A DNA stretch of 64,000 bases from Strongylocentrotus droebachiensis (taxonomy: Eukaryota > Echinodermata > Echinoidea > Camarodonta > Strongylocentrotidae). This document shows, one piece after another, positions 23,001 through 34,281 of the stretch (the stretch's first letter is position 1; every line of letters begins with the position of its first letter). Location of the stretch: assembly GCA_035222895.1 (NCBI GenBank), contig JAVYIG010000171.1, positions 47,501 to 111,500 of the forward strand, in the 5' to 3' direction. The position numbers and the translations under genes are program-made. The notes beneath the pieces are model-generated. The model did no database searches, was not told where the DNA came from, and saw only the letters and a program-made list of their open reading frames with translations.

Positions 23001-26000
23001 ATATTACCAAGAATCAAATAATAAAGAAATTCAAAATGAAATCTGTCAAATTATTTGCATTTTGCATAATGCATTATGAAACTGTAAACAATAACTGCTT
23101 AATTAATTCTTTGCCCATTATTTCAACATCCATAAACTGTTTTTTGAAAATAAGAACCAGTATCTGAAACTTGATACAAAAAGTGATCTTATTTTATTAA
23201 CGCACGGTATTGTGACTATCGGTATCACAATATTATTGCCATGTCTGTTGTAAAGAACACAATCATACTGTCACTGAAATAATGAACCTTTTTTTCATCG
23301 AAATTGAAAGTACAACCTGTTTTGTTTTGGTTTTTTAACCATGAAGAAAATCACCACGCCACCTGGGCAGCTCCCGATGCACCTGGACACTCGTGAACTG
23401 AAGAGGGCGCTCACCTATCTTGTTGATCACCTTCCCATCATGACCCAATCATCCGTGATGCAGGCGTCTCTTCTTGTAGGCCAGTGTCTCACTCACAGTC
23501 CAAGTATCAATCCATTGGTTAGTGTCTTTGTATGTGATTGCCAATTTCATATAACGAGATGGATAGAAATTTGTTGTCTTTGTCCGTTTTTTAGATAATT
23601 GTGTTGAAAGAGTGTCATGGGGGAGATGAATAAACTTTAGCAATATATTACTATCAAGAAAGTGATTGAATGTGTTTGTAGCATCATAGGTGTGAAAACG
23701 AAGTATTACACTATTGATTAATATGTAAAGGAATTATCCAGTCTCTAAAATCTGTTGTGAATACTGAAAGTGATATATATTTCTATCATTCTTTTAAAAA
23801 AACACTAGCAAAATAAGCCTTTATATTTGTTCTCATGTACATCAGTCTTCTGAAGAGTATTCAAGGACATTTGAGAGTGAGTGAGTGAGTGGGCGAGCTC
23901 TGAATTGGGAAAAAAACTTAGATCAGCCATCTTGCTAGTCTTCTACTTTACCTATTCCTTTAATAATTGAGCTATGTTTAAAATAAAGTGAGCAGAACTG
24001 AACATTTGTTGTATGTTTGTTGTATTCTAAACGGACCCAATTCAAAATGTGACTCCAAATACTTGCTTAAAGGTAAAGACCAGTATTGGAAACGCCCCAA
24101 TTTCAAAAATTAAAATGGAAGCTCTCATTACCAATCATGTGAAAGAATATGTTTTGACTAATACATGATGATAAAAAATTTGGTAAATTAGTATATCTAT
24201 TTGACTGAGGGATATAGGGTAGTCCCATATACATCTTTCTGTGTATTGTGCTTGTAACTTTACGAAGAATGGGCCCAATTTCTTATCATTTTGATGATTG
24301 CAGTACACACCAATACTTAAATGCTATATGATCAACCTTTTCTGATCGATTCCACAACGTTTCTTTTACAATGCAATCGCATGACCATAACTGGTCTTTA
24401 CCTTTAACATTTGTCTGTTGTTTTTTATTCTCCAGATTTTCAAGGGTCATGTATCCAACTGGGCATCATCAGCAGACATGGTTCTCTTTCATCTTGTTCT
24501 CCTGCTCAAGGTATCATATCAATGTTTTACATGAAACGGCTACATCTAGAGGTAGAAAGAGTCACTTATATTATTTCTTGCTGACCCATTTATCGTTTGA
24601 TTGCGTTTTAGGGGAAATGTGGACTTATCCAGGCAATAACAATGTATGAATTAATGTGCAGTAAAATACAAATTCTTCCTTAAGATGTTATCACCACTCA
24701 AAAATGAGACATAAATAAGTGTCTGGACATTCCATATTTCAGCTTCTTTACTCACAATGGATGGTATTCTTCCCATCAAATTCTTTGAACCATTTGAATT
24801 TTTAAAATTTTATTGTTAATACCAACTTTTTGTTTATGTCTTTCAATTCATGCTGCATATTTGTACTCTCTGTTTGTTTACATCACTTAGGCTCAGTTTC
24901 CTACCGAGCTATTGAATGGAGATGAGGAATGTGTAGTACTCAGCAAGCTGCTGACGTGTGCCAACCATCCTGCTCTTACCCCTGGTCATCGCCTCCTCGC
25001 TTTCCAGTGGTTGCAGCACTTCCCTGAAAGAGAGGTATACTAACCTGGGAGAAGGTTTGGGGAGGGGTAGATTGTGTGTGTGTCAAGCTAGAATTCTTGT
25101 GATTTAGATGTTTGTTAAAGATTTTATATATTTTCAGGCCTTTTTTTTCTTCTTTTACATAGATAGCATAGTATTTAATGTTTATTGAAAGAAGCGTATT
25201 TGAACTTGTCACTTGAAGTGGGATTTTCTAATGTGTTTTTGAAGTTGTAATCTTGTCTAAACTTGTTTAGCAATGCAGCAAAACTAATCTGCAATACTAG
25301 AACAACAATATTTCATATTTCTTTAATCTACAGTGGTTTTGTTTTGTTATTGTTTAAGTTTATTTCTTTATGTTTACCTTCGTGATATCGATAATTTCAA
25401 TGCTCACACTATTGTCGCTCCTTTCAGTTCAGTTTAATCTGTTACCATCCTATCTACTGTGGGCCTCACTCTCTAATATCTGTTTATCCTACCCTTTTTT
25501 CAGCCAATCTTTCCTCATGGGAAGCCTCACCTCCCTGGATGTCTCTTCACTGAACACTACACAAACTTCTTTCCTTCAATGTTTGATGGTCTAGATACAT
25601 CCCTTGTGAAACTCAACCTACTCAGCCAGTGCTATGTACCATCAACTATACATGGTAAGCCGTTTCAGCTTCCTGTATAGTACATTACAATGTATGTTAC
25701 CATTCTGAATATGTGTAATACATAATGGTCTGTTTGGAGCCAGAAGAACAGAGAGTTAACACCCACCTAGCTATGAAAAGATGAATGTACTATGTAAATC
25801 ATAGCCTTTGTTACATTGTTCATATCTGCAAATAAATGTACATGTCTATTTATAAATTAATCTTGATATATTTGTACACACAGAAGGCTCCCCCTGTTGA
25901 AATCTTGCGTCACTGCCTTCAACAAAAAATTGTGATGTTCCATCTTTATTAATAACTAATAATAATGATAATAGCCACATTTATATAATGCACGTATACA

Positions 26001-29000
26001 CCCCTGAATACATTGCATACATTAAATGGAAGCCAATTCAGGATACCATAAATATGTACCGGTACTGTAACATATATCTATGATAAGCTCATTTGAATCT
26101 TGAGAAATAGAATAAATTTCACCACCTTTTATTTTGTAATCACTGGAAATATTATTTAAGTTTGATGATATTTTTACCCATATGTCACATGTAAATGTTT
26201 GTATTTCTTAATTTGATCATTAGATACCTCATCTGCTACTCTGATGGGTTGCGTTGATCTTCTGGGGAAGTCCCTAGAGTATGGCATTGTGGGTAGACCA
26301 GCCACTTCCTGGTACCGCCTACTCTTCAGCATTCTACAGAGGCATTATGGGACTGTCTTGAGGGAAGAAATTATGAAGTAAGTGAATGGCTTCTACTGCA
26401 CCATGTACATGGATAATCAGTTATTTGCAACCGTGCTTGTTTAGTAATCAAAGAGGACAATATACATTAAAAAATTAAGATCACTGGCAACTTTCAAATA
26501 GACAAGATCAAGGCCCTAATTCATTTCAGTCATTATTTCTATCTTGATTTCTCTTTTTGTTGATTTTATTGAATAGATGATTGATTTTATCTGAAGAGAT
26601 GATTAATTTTATAAGCTGAACAAATCAAAAATTAAGTAAAAACAAGCAAAATAAAATAAATAAAGTCTTTTCCTGCCCATGTTTGATTTATCATGTCAAA
26701 CATGTTTTTGAAGATCTGCAAACCCAAATCTACATTTTTGATCCATCTTAATTATAATTATATCTCATATTTTTGTAATGTGTTCTGTATAAATATCTTG
26801 AACACTCTTTTGGGCGATAAAGTAATAGATATTCATTTTGTCTCATACAGTGCAGTGGTTAAGGTGACTGTGAAGAACCCCAAGTATACGCCACACACAG
26901 TGAACTTTATTGAGAGTATGCAGAAATTCACATCTGATAAGTAAGCTTATATTGTTATTGATTTGTTGAAGAGGTTGGAGTTTGAAAGCACGGAAAAACA
27001 AAGACATCAAGGAAACTGAAAGACAGAGAGATAGACAAACATTTGGACAGTCAAAGAAGAAAATGAAGGAAAACATGAAGAAATAAATGATTTTTTTTTT
27101 TTTGGGGGGGGGTGGGGGCAGAGAGAGATAAGGAGAGAGTGCTGAGATTGGGGAGAGCCCAGAAGAGATTCATACAGAGAGATTTTAGAATGAATGAAAT
27201 GCTTTTTATATAGGGTACATAGGCAAAATTTTGTATTATGCCATTAAGACTTATATTTCCTTAATTTGGTTTTCAAAATGTGATGATGATTCCAATTACT
27301 TTGTATTCCTCATATGTTGTTGCACTCCCAGGAGTTTCACGGTGCTTCTGCTAGAGACACTCCTCCAGCATGTTGTGACGTCAGATATTCACAACAAAGA
27401 GGCTGATTTAGAAGACTATCTTCTCATCCTACAGAGGGCAGCACAAGAAACAGAGATATCCCCAAAGGTATGCAAACCTGCTCTTGTGACCACCTGTATA
27501 GAAAGACCACATTTTTTTATTCCTTGAATATGAATTTTCATCAAAACCTGTCCTGAAGGAACCTGTACATGAAGAGCACCTCCCTATAAAGACTACTTTT
27601 CATGTTTACCTTTAGCGTTCTTTATATACAGGTTTTGGCAGTCTTTATATACAGGTTTCACTGTATCAGATATATTATTTATTGTCTATTCATTCTCAAT
27701 ATCATTGCAACTTGCTTTATTGTACATCCAAGTGATATTGCCATGCAGAACCTAAGCATCTATATTTCACATAACAATTCCTTGTATTTGTATAACTACG
27801 CTGAAACCTGTTTACAAAGACAGCATATTTGTTTACCCTTGAATTATGATTCCCTTTGAAATCTGTACATAAAAACCGACTTGTGAGACCTACTTTCTCC
27901 TTTGAGCATTCTTTATATTAATGAACTCATATCTGTAATTTATTGATATGGCATTTATTTAGTCATTTTAATGCTTACCGGTATGTAATGTTAATGTATT
28001 TTGCAAAGTCAAAGTTGAAAAACTCTGGTATCGTTAACAGGGAAGTCCTAACATACATTCAGCAGGATCTATTTGTCAGGACCATGAAGCATTCAAACAC
28101 TTAATTTTCGTGGTCCAATGAAGGAAGGTCTTCCCCCTCACCAAGAAGGGTCAGAGGGTACTGATTAGGAACTCCTCTGACAATGATTGTCTCGATTAGT
28201 TTTTCATTTCCTCCTTATCAATCCTTTTTGTTGTTGTTGCTCTAGCCTATCTTGGACTATCTACAGATGTTATTGCTTAGAACCTCATTGATGCAAGATG
28301 GATCCTGGTTTCTAGGCAACAAGATTCTCTCTGTATGTCATCAGTTGCTTCAAGTCCATAGCAAGGCGGGCATTTACTCTGGTAAAGACAATCAAAATCC
28401 TATAAAGTCTTTGAGGATAATGCTATTCAGGCAGTGGGACGATAATGCATTTCATTTGTATATAATCAAGATATTGTCATTTTTTTCATGCTTTCATAAT
28501 CCTATTGCCTTGAAACTGATAATTTCAATAGAGAAATTTAATTGTTAAGCGCAGAAGAGTATATTCATATAGTAGCTGCGCTATATAAATCTAGTATTAT
28601 TATTATTATTATAATTGTTTATCAAATTTAAATAAATGCCATCTGCTAGATAGATACTCTATGGATGTAGACTTATACAGAAGTATCTGCTTGAGGCATT
28701 CATGTCGTTTCAAACCAGTAAGAATGGTGAAAATAAAAACAGAATTTCTCAAATGGAAGGTGTACACAAACTACTGCATTGGGAAATTGTGAGAATCTTT
28801 TATCTACCGTTAGTGTAATAAGGGAGTTTACAGATAGCACATGGTACAAATGACCCCAAATATCCACAGATCTTTTACACATGGAGAAGTTCCACTTTGA
28901 GCATCTTAGAATAATAACTGCCAAAGTCCTAGATGTGCTTCATGAATACCTTTTGTTTGACCTCTTGAAAAGAATACTTCCACCTGCGTATCATAGAATG

Positions 29001-32000
29001 TACCGTTGGTGCATAAATAAATAATGTTACATAACTTTCATGAGCGCATATCCAGTATTCATCTCTGTGGGTTTTACCATTTTGGTACAAATGACCTTTA
29101 TCTGCCCATGCGCAGATTGTATCTGTAAACTCCCTTATTGCAGAAGTATGTCTGTATTTTTTTCTTCTTCAGATATGGGTGATACCCTGTACACTCTCTT
29201 CACTGGGCATCAGGATATAGAGATCAGGGATAGAGCTTGCCTTTACTATGCCCTACTCACCAATCTCTCTAGTGAAAAGGTAAACTTGGCTTTGAATGAC
29301 CTGGGCCCCCATTTCACAAAACTTGTCATCAGTGACAAATGACAGTTGTTGTTATAAGCTAGTTAAATCCTTGCTTCTGATTGGTTATCAGCAGATTTGT
29401 CACTGATTTGTGTAATTTGTCATTGAAAAAAGGCTTTGTGAAACGGGTCCCTGTTCTCATTGATTCTCTTGCAACCTTGGGTGCTGTGTATACAGTAATG
29501 TGCTTGAAAATGATGCCCCCCCCCCCGTATTGTGAACAAACAAACAAATATTCAGGCAAACGTAGGTCAAATGTGAACATATTAAAGATTGATTGGTATT
29601 AAAGGTCTTGCAGTAAAGTGGTTAAAGATGAAATATCAATGATATTTAATACATAATCAGTGTAACTTTACACACGTTTATTGTGATTTTTGCCTGTTTT
29701 TGGATTGTTAAAAGAAATAAATCTTGGTTGTATGTATGAGTAGTTAGAGTCTTAACATTTGAGGTCGATTAAATGCTTATGTTATGTTACCAGCCATTGT
29801 TAATTCGTGTATTTATAATGTGTTTCCTTGTCATAACAGATCAGCCAAATTTTGTCATCAGTTGGTTCTGCTGAGGATTCTCAGAATCTGACAAGGCTTG
29901 TAACAGGAAGTGCTAGCATAAAGCCAGCAGGAGCAGTGGAAACATTAGAGCACTCAGTCCTCAAATTGACTAGGTAAGAAGTGTGTCCCTTCCTCATCCC
30001 CCTCCTCAATCCCTTCCTCTTCCCCCTCCTTAAAGACTTTGGATCAAGCATCTGTAAAATGGGCTTGGTAAGAAGTATCCCCTCCTTCCCCTCCCCATAA
30101 AAAAAGAAAGAGAATGTTAGTAAATAATGATTGTTGTCGTACAACAGTACCGGTATATGCAATGTTTTGATTTGATGTAGAATGTCAAGATTTTTTTTTT
30201 TCATGAGGAATGGCGGAAAAGTCAAACAGATATTTTTATTCAAGATATGACTAATCGAAGATTCTGTAAATAGAAGAATTGCCTTTTTACATCAGCACTA
30301 CATGTAGCTGGTGTGAATTGGTCATTGAAGATGTAATTTTCACACAAACATGTATCTCTGATAGTTATTGCGATGGTCAGGATCGTACAAAATTGTTGTC
30401 TTTCCATTGTTTTCTTCCTCAGAATCAGAAAGCGAACATCATCACATCGCATCAGTAGAGACGGTTCTTCCGCCATCGCCAAATACTATGAAGCTCTAGA
30501 ATCACTTGCATCAGAGAGCACCATCTACATTGATTATTACCTTCACTTTGATGTAAGATGATTTCTCCTTTATTCACTACAGTAAGATGTATAATGCATA
30601 ATATGGGACTGTTGCATTTCCATTTTAAAAATGTATTTCTCCTGAGTTTCAATCCATCTATCATAACTAGCATTAAATGAACACTGCAATCAAAATATAG
30701 GAATGATTGCAATTGCATGCAGGGATGGAATTTTTACACTTGGATATGCTTCTGAACAAGCTGATATTGAAAATAAACTGCATAACTGTTAATGAAACAG
30801 TATTTGACTTCAATAGACTCAGAGATTGTAGGTAGTTTGGTTGAAAAGTTATACCTTGGAAATATACCTTGGAAGTAGGCATTTAAAGTTAAGAACTTAT
30901 TTGCCTCGGGTTGACATTCGGATGAAGAATCTATATTTTGACACATGTTTAGTGGCCCTATACAGCAATTGACGAACATGGACAAGCGAGGGACTCCTCT
31001 GGGTCAAATTGATCTTTTCTTGACGACCAAAATGTCAACAAATTGGATTTAAAGCTGTTTAGTGACGTGCTCCCCACAACTACAGAGGAGAGGTTGTTCC
31101 ATTCATTGATACATCTCTGTGAGAATAATCCATGTCTAAGCTTCGAGTAGACTTTCTTCTTAGCGATCTTGTTATCATAAAATACAATTTATTTTCTTCT
31201 CTTGTTTAGGAATCTTTCTTGGAGAATATTCCCGATGCCATGAGACACTTGTATGCAGTCATTCTTCATATTGATACACCCTCTGCATATCATTCAATAG
31301 AAGGTAATGAAAGTTAACACCAATATTTCCATAGTAGTTGGATAGGAAAATGATTTAGCTTGGTACAATAGTTTAGTTAAAGCAGGTATGCGTAAACAGT
31401 TATGAAAATAAATCATTTCATTGCTACAAACTAATTTAACTCTTCTGTAATTCATATGCTGATTATCTGTCTTGCTATAATAGGAATGTAAAGGTGTAGA
31501 CCTATTTAGAACTGGATATCACAATGAATTTTTATCAAGAAAAAAGTCAAATAAAGTCATCATAGGTGTCGGTGTCTACTGAATTCTCTAATTCCCATAT
31601 AGGGTTCATACAGGGACGACCCAGGGGGGTATTTCATAAAGCTGTTTGTAATTTATGCATGACTTTACGTACGACTTGAATATGGAAAGCCAAATGGGAT
31701 GCTCAATCCTTTTTAATTGCATCAACTAAAGTTCAACTGTGCAGATGTAGATTAACATTCTTATTATAACAAACATTTTTTAATGCAAAGTATATTTTTT
31801 GCCATCATTTAATTGAGGTTACTGGAAATATAGTCACTTTGTTAAAACATCTGGAAAAACTTTGGGCATCCTATCTGGCACTTCATATTCAAGTCGTTCG
31901 TAAAGTCATGCGTAACTTACGAACAGCTTTATGAAACACCCCCAGGGTTAGTAACCGCAACAGGGCGTACTGTTTATATATTTATATTTTTTTTATTAAT

Positions 32001-34281
32001 TAAAAAATTCTTATTCTTGTCTTTTATTCCTATTTGTGCCATATTCCTTCAGATATTACAGTTGCATCACTCTCAGTAGAGAACTCGTCGGAACCCACAG
32101 ATGGCTGCCAGATGGTCACAATAGCTCTAAATCCCAAAGAACCTCTACCAACATCTTTACCTTTAAGGTAAGCATCCATCAATGGTTTCTACAGGAAACA
32201 CCACGTTGTCCTGTGACAGGTCAAGTAGGATGATCTTGTTGATGTAGGATGTCTCTTATTGCATTGCATATTTATGGTCACACTGTACATGACCTCTTTG
32301 ATCATGCTAATGTTCCTAGCTAAACTTGAGTGCATTATGATTAAATGAAGATGCCTGAATTGAATGATGGTAATTTAGAAATCATAATGACATGGGCTTG
32401 AATAATAGTAGACTCAATATCCATACTGATTAAATATTCTTCATGTACAACAATGAAATGGGCCATTTTCATAATCTAATAAGAATTCAATGCACACATC
32501 TCTTTCAAGTTTCTTGTTACAAATGATTTCAATCACCTGCTGCAATTAAATAGGTAGAATGCAAATTGCTTACATTACGCTTTGTTAGGTAGGGCAATCC
32601 ATACTGTTTGTCTAACCTAACAATAACTGATGAATGCAATTTGCATTGCATTCTGATTATTTATAATAATATGCGACAGGTGAATGTTATAGCTTGTCAC
32701 TTGATAAAGGTGTATGACTTTGACTCCATTTTGAATGTTTTATTCTCATTGATTGCCCTGTTATCTTCTAGTGCAATGTTCAGTAGCAGTGATGGGCATA
32801 CCTGTGTATGCCAGCTGGAACCGGTTGAGGTGACCTTTGATGACCTCTTCATCCCCATTCCCATCATGCCATCTTTACATCCTGTTCTCTTCAAGGAGTT
32901 ATGGGACAGCATCAAGAGGGACGAGCAGACAAGGTTAGATTAACTCTTTCTTGCCACTCTTTATTTAGCTTTTGGATAACAGAGTGAATTAGTTGACTTT
33001 GTTCATATTTACAGTGTCTATGAACATATACATGAAACAAATTGGAATTTGAGGGATTTACTTACTGATAAACAAACAGTTGATTAATAAAGTCATATAC
33101 TAAGGCATTTATGTGCTTTGTACATATTGATAATCAGAGATAATCTGAATGCCCAGATTTATTATCATGATAGAAAACAATAGAGGTATCACTCTTTTCT
33201 ACTCTCCTGAGGGACCATAGATTGTGTTACTTCTTGTCAAAACACATATTTACCAAAACGAACTGTTGGTTGTTTAAATTTCATTTGAATAGACAAGAAT
33301 CTATGAGTGCTGAATCGATCTGTACCGTAGCTCTAGGATCACAGACTATACGCAGGATAGTGGAGGCTGAATTAGCTGACTATATTGTGCTGTCAGATGA
33401 AGTACAAGGTAAGTAATTAAAATGGGAGCAGGGGGGTGTTTCATAAAGCTGTTAGTAAAGTTACACATGACTTTAGGAACGACTTGAATATGAAGTGCCA
33501 GATAGGATGCCCAAAGTTTTTCCTGATATTTTCACAAAGAGTGACTATATTTTTAACCTCAATTAAATTATGGAAAAAATGTACTTTGTATTAACATTAT
33601 TTGTTATAATAATAATGTTAATCTACATCTGCACAGTTCAACTTTAGTTGATGCAGTTAAAAAATGATAGAGCGTCCCATTTGGCTTTTCATATATAAGT
33701 CGTTCGTAAAGTCATGCGTAACTTTACGAACGGCTTTGTGAAAAAAAACCTAGTACTGTATATTCTCTAATGATGGAAAGCCAAGAAAGCAATTATTAGA
33801 CAATAAGATTGAAAGTTGAGAAAAAGAAGGGGGAAGGAATTTTACTCTGTGATAGTGAGTTTGATGGACACAGCATAATAGCATATTGGTTAGCAAATAT
33901 AATCTTCAGTTTTGATTTTTCATGTCAACTCCTACTATGACATTAAAATCACAGTTATATTGCTTGCATCATATGTAATATCATGTAACTGTACTTTAAA
34001 GATCGGTCCGATTTTGGGGATTATGTGAATTCTTTCTTTCATATAATTGATGACTTTGCCAATCTTCCAATATTTTTATCTTTTTTTAATATTTCACTTT
34101 TCACCTTCTTCCTTCCACAGATGGACAAAGCATAAATCTCGCCATGCTGCTGCCTCCTAAATGGAATCTGTTGCTACGGTTACAGCTGCAGGAAAGCATC
34201 ACTGTGGTATCCATGGTGACAGATAACTGGAAGATGCTGCCTCTAGTCAATCAGTACTTACTCAGTCTAGAAGATCACTGA
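16981..34281 (+). CDS. AP5B1: AP-5 complex subunit beta-1, complete, 24 coding exons
   Basis: Exons: 16981-17103, 18264-18358, 18844-18967, 19696-19830, 20837-20914, 21419-21477, 22507-22561, 22847-22897, 23347-23517, 24436-24510, 24891-25034, 25504-25654, 26224-26377, 26851-26940, 27332-27467, 28246-28381, 29173-29279, 29840-29973, 30423-30552, 31210-31303, 32053-32167, 32772-32933, 33293-33408, 34121-34281. The frame is continuous: 2796 nt, 931 aa (human about 878). Matches to human AP5B1: N-terminus with RRNPSTFFA (human RASPSAFMA), GNACECLKEIE (human TACECLRELE) followed by HPGLL, RDRACLYYALLTNL (human RDHARLYYILLAHL), FDDLFIPIP with FKELWDS (human FADLFLPFP, FEELWDS), and C-terminal LLPPKWNLLLRLQ with TDNWKMLPL (human LPPDSKLLLRLE, TDDWAVLPL). 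AP5B1 is the beta-adaptin-like large subunit of AP-5, which acts with SPG11/SPG15 at late endosomes and lysosomes without clathrin. The exon 9 acceptor (CATGAAG) is weak but its frame is right. Introns hold many MITEs, listed separately. Confidence 0.95.
17420..17670. mobile_element. possible degenerate CAGTCAAACCTG-family fragments
   Basis: Fragments such as GAGGTGGTCTGACTGTAG, TTAGTGGCCACCTCTT and TCTACAGTGGCCACCTTTT resemble the ends and middle of the element at 61107-61263. They are strongly diverged and boundaries are uncertain. They lie in AP5B1 intron 1. Confidence 0.3.
17737..17890. mobile_element. palindromic MITE, 154 bp, GGCTCTAATTCACAAA ends
   Basis: The left half, including AGGAGGTTTGTCGACAAACC, is inverse to the right half, including GGTTTGTCAACAAACCTCC. 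Outer ends are GGCTCTAATTCACAAA and TTTGTGAATTTGGGCC. Almost the whole element is stem. It lies in AP5B1 intron 1 and has no coding capacity. Confidence 0.8.
20472..20760 (-). mobile_element. old degenerate SINE copy
   Basis: It follows the layout of the SINE at 21496-21777: an AAT-like tail, CCACTTTTATATTGTGCATG, an ATTACCCTGGCTATTG block, CTACCAGGTA, GGCAAATGTAGATTAATGTC, and a decayed tRNA-like head ending GGCCACGACACCT. It has diverged widely. It lies in AP5B1 intron 4. Confidence 0.6.
21231..21300. repeat. short palindromic repeat with GAGCCAGAAGGGCATTA-type ends
   Basis: Ends GGAGCCGGAAGGGCATTA and GATAATGCCCTCCTGGCTCT are near inverses. Longer relatives occur at 44681-44810 in HCFC1, and one half lies near 25735. 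Non-autonomous foldback in AP5B1 intron 5. Confidence 0.6.
21496..21777 (-). mobile_element. tRNA-headed SINE with (ATT)n tail
   Basis: On the minus strand the element begins at 21777 with GGTGTCGTGGTCGAGTGG, which holds a near-perfect pol III A box (TGGTCGAGTGG, 21769-21759). A B box GGTTCGAGTCC follows at 21726-21716 with tRNA-like spacing. The body then contains AGCCGGGGTAATAAT-type sequence, and the element ends in an ATT repeat (AAT on the plus strand, 21496-21521). This is the best copy of a family also seen at 6550, 20472 and perhaps 25951, 28540 and 53180. It lies in AP5B1 intron 6. It is a retroposon, not a working tRNA gene. Confidence 0.8.
22120..22320. repeat. poly-G, (AT)n and GATA/GA-rich low-complexity tracts
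   Basis: A G run at about 22123-22137, an AT dinucleotide run at about 22141-22157, and GATA/GAGA-rich sequence at about 22255-22318, all in AP5B1 intron 6. Confidence 0.9.
24071..24403. mobile_element. TTAA-type palindromic MITE, family C, 333 bp
   Basis: Ends AGGTAAAGACCAGT and ACTGGTCTTTACCT are exact inverses, and each is bordered by TTAA (24067-24070 and 24404-24407). There is no coding capacity. It lies in AP5B1 intron 9, ending about 30 bases before the exon 10 acceptor. The TTAA duplication suggests piggyBac-type mobilisation. Confidence 0.85.
25951..26035 (-). mobile_element. small SINE tail fragment
   Basis: AATAATAATGATAATAGCCA followed by CATTTATATAATGCACGTAT resembles the tail end of the SINE copy at 20472-20760. 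Short fragment in AP5B1 intron 12. Confidence 0.4.
27474..27665. mobile_element. CAGTCAAACCTG-family palindromic element beside an AP5B1 donor site
   Basis: It contains CAAACCTGCTCTTGTGACCA, CTATAAAGACTACTTTTC, and a right end ACAGGTTTCACTGTA, as in the copies at 50938-51109 and 61107-61263. Its left end begins only about six bases after the exon 15 donor (27467/27468). A further decayed copy may follow at about 27800-27925. Confidence 0.6.
28540..28615 (+). mobile_element. SINE 3' tail fragment, plus orientation
   Basis: GTTAAGCGCAGAAGAG, then GCTGCGCTATATAAATCTAG and an ATT run. This is the typical end of an ATT-tailed SINE. Only the last 75 bases remain. AP5B1 intron 16. Confidence 0.45.
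28815..29141. mobile_element. candidate MITE with AATAAGGGAGTTTACAGAT ends, ~327 bp
   Basis: AATAAGGGAGTTTACAGAT at about 28817-28835 is repeated as an exact inverse ending at about 29139, and GGTACAAATGACC occurs near both ends. There is no coding capacity. It ends about 30 bases before the AP5B1 exon 17 acceptor. Confidence 0.6.
29303..29451. mobile_element. palindromic MITE, ~149 bp, GGGCCCCCATTTCACAAA ends
   Basis: The left end GGGCCCCCATTTCACAAA and right end TTTGTGAAACGGGTCCC are near inverses, with inverted TTTGTCACTGAT/ATCAGTGACAAAT-type sequence inside. It sits about 25 bases after the exon 17 donor of AP5B1. Confidence 0.75.
31625..31943 (+). mobile_element. 319-bp palindromic MITE (GGGGGTRTTTCATAAAGC), copy 1
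   Basis: Ends GTATTTCATAAAGCTGTT and AACAGCTTTATGAAACACCC are inverse. ATGACTTTACGTACGACTTG near the left mirrors CAAGTCGTTCGTAAAGTCAT near the right. It is inserted in an older repeat whose relative lies near 20280-20400 (TTTATACAGGGACCACTAGG). AP5B1 intron 20. An inverted copy lies at 33432-33750. Confidence 0.85.
33432..33750 (-). mobile_element. 319-bp palindromic MITE, copy 2 (inverted)
   Basis: Same family and length as 31625-31943. The asymmetric centre (CTACATCTGCACAGTTCAAC) reads as the inverse of copy 1, so the two copies are in opposite orientation. Its right end is A-rich and decayed. It begins about 25 bases after the exon 23 donor of AP5B1. Confidence 0.85.

Noticed and set aside
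29312-29455. Additional AP5B1 exon in the frame continuing past 29279
   Set aside because: The donor at 29279 joins in phase to 29840, and the following sequence is a palindromic MITE.
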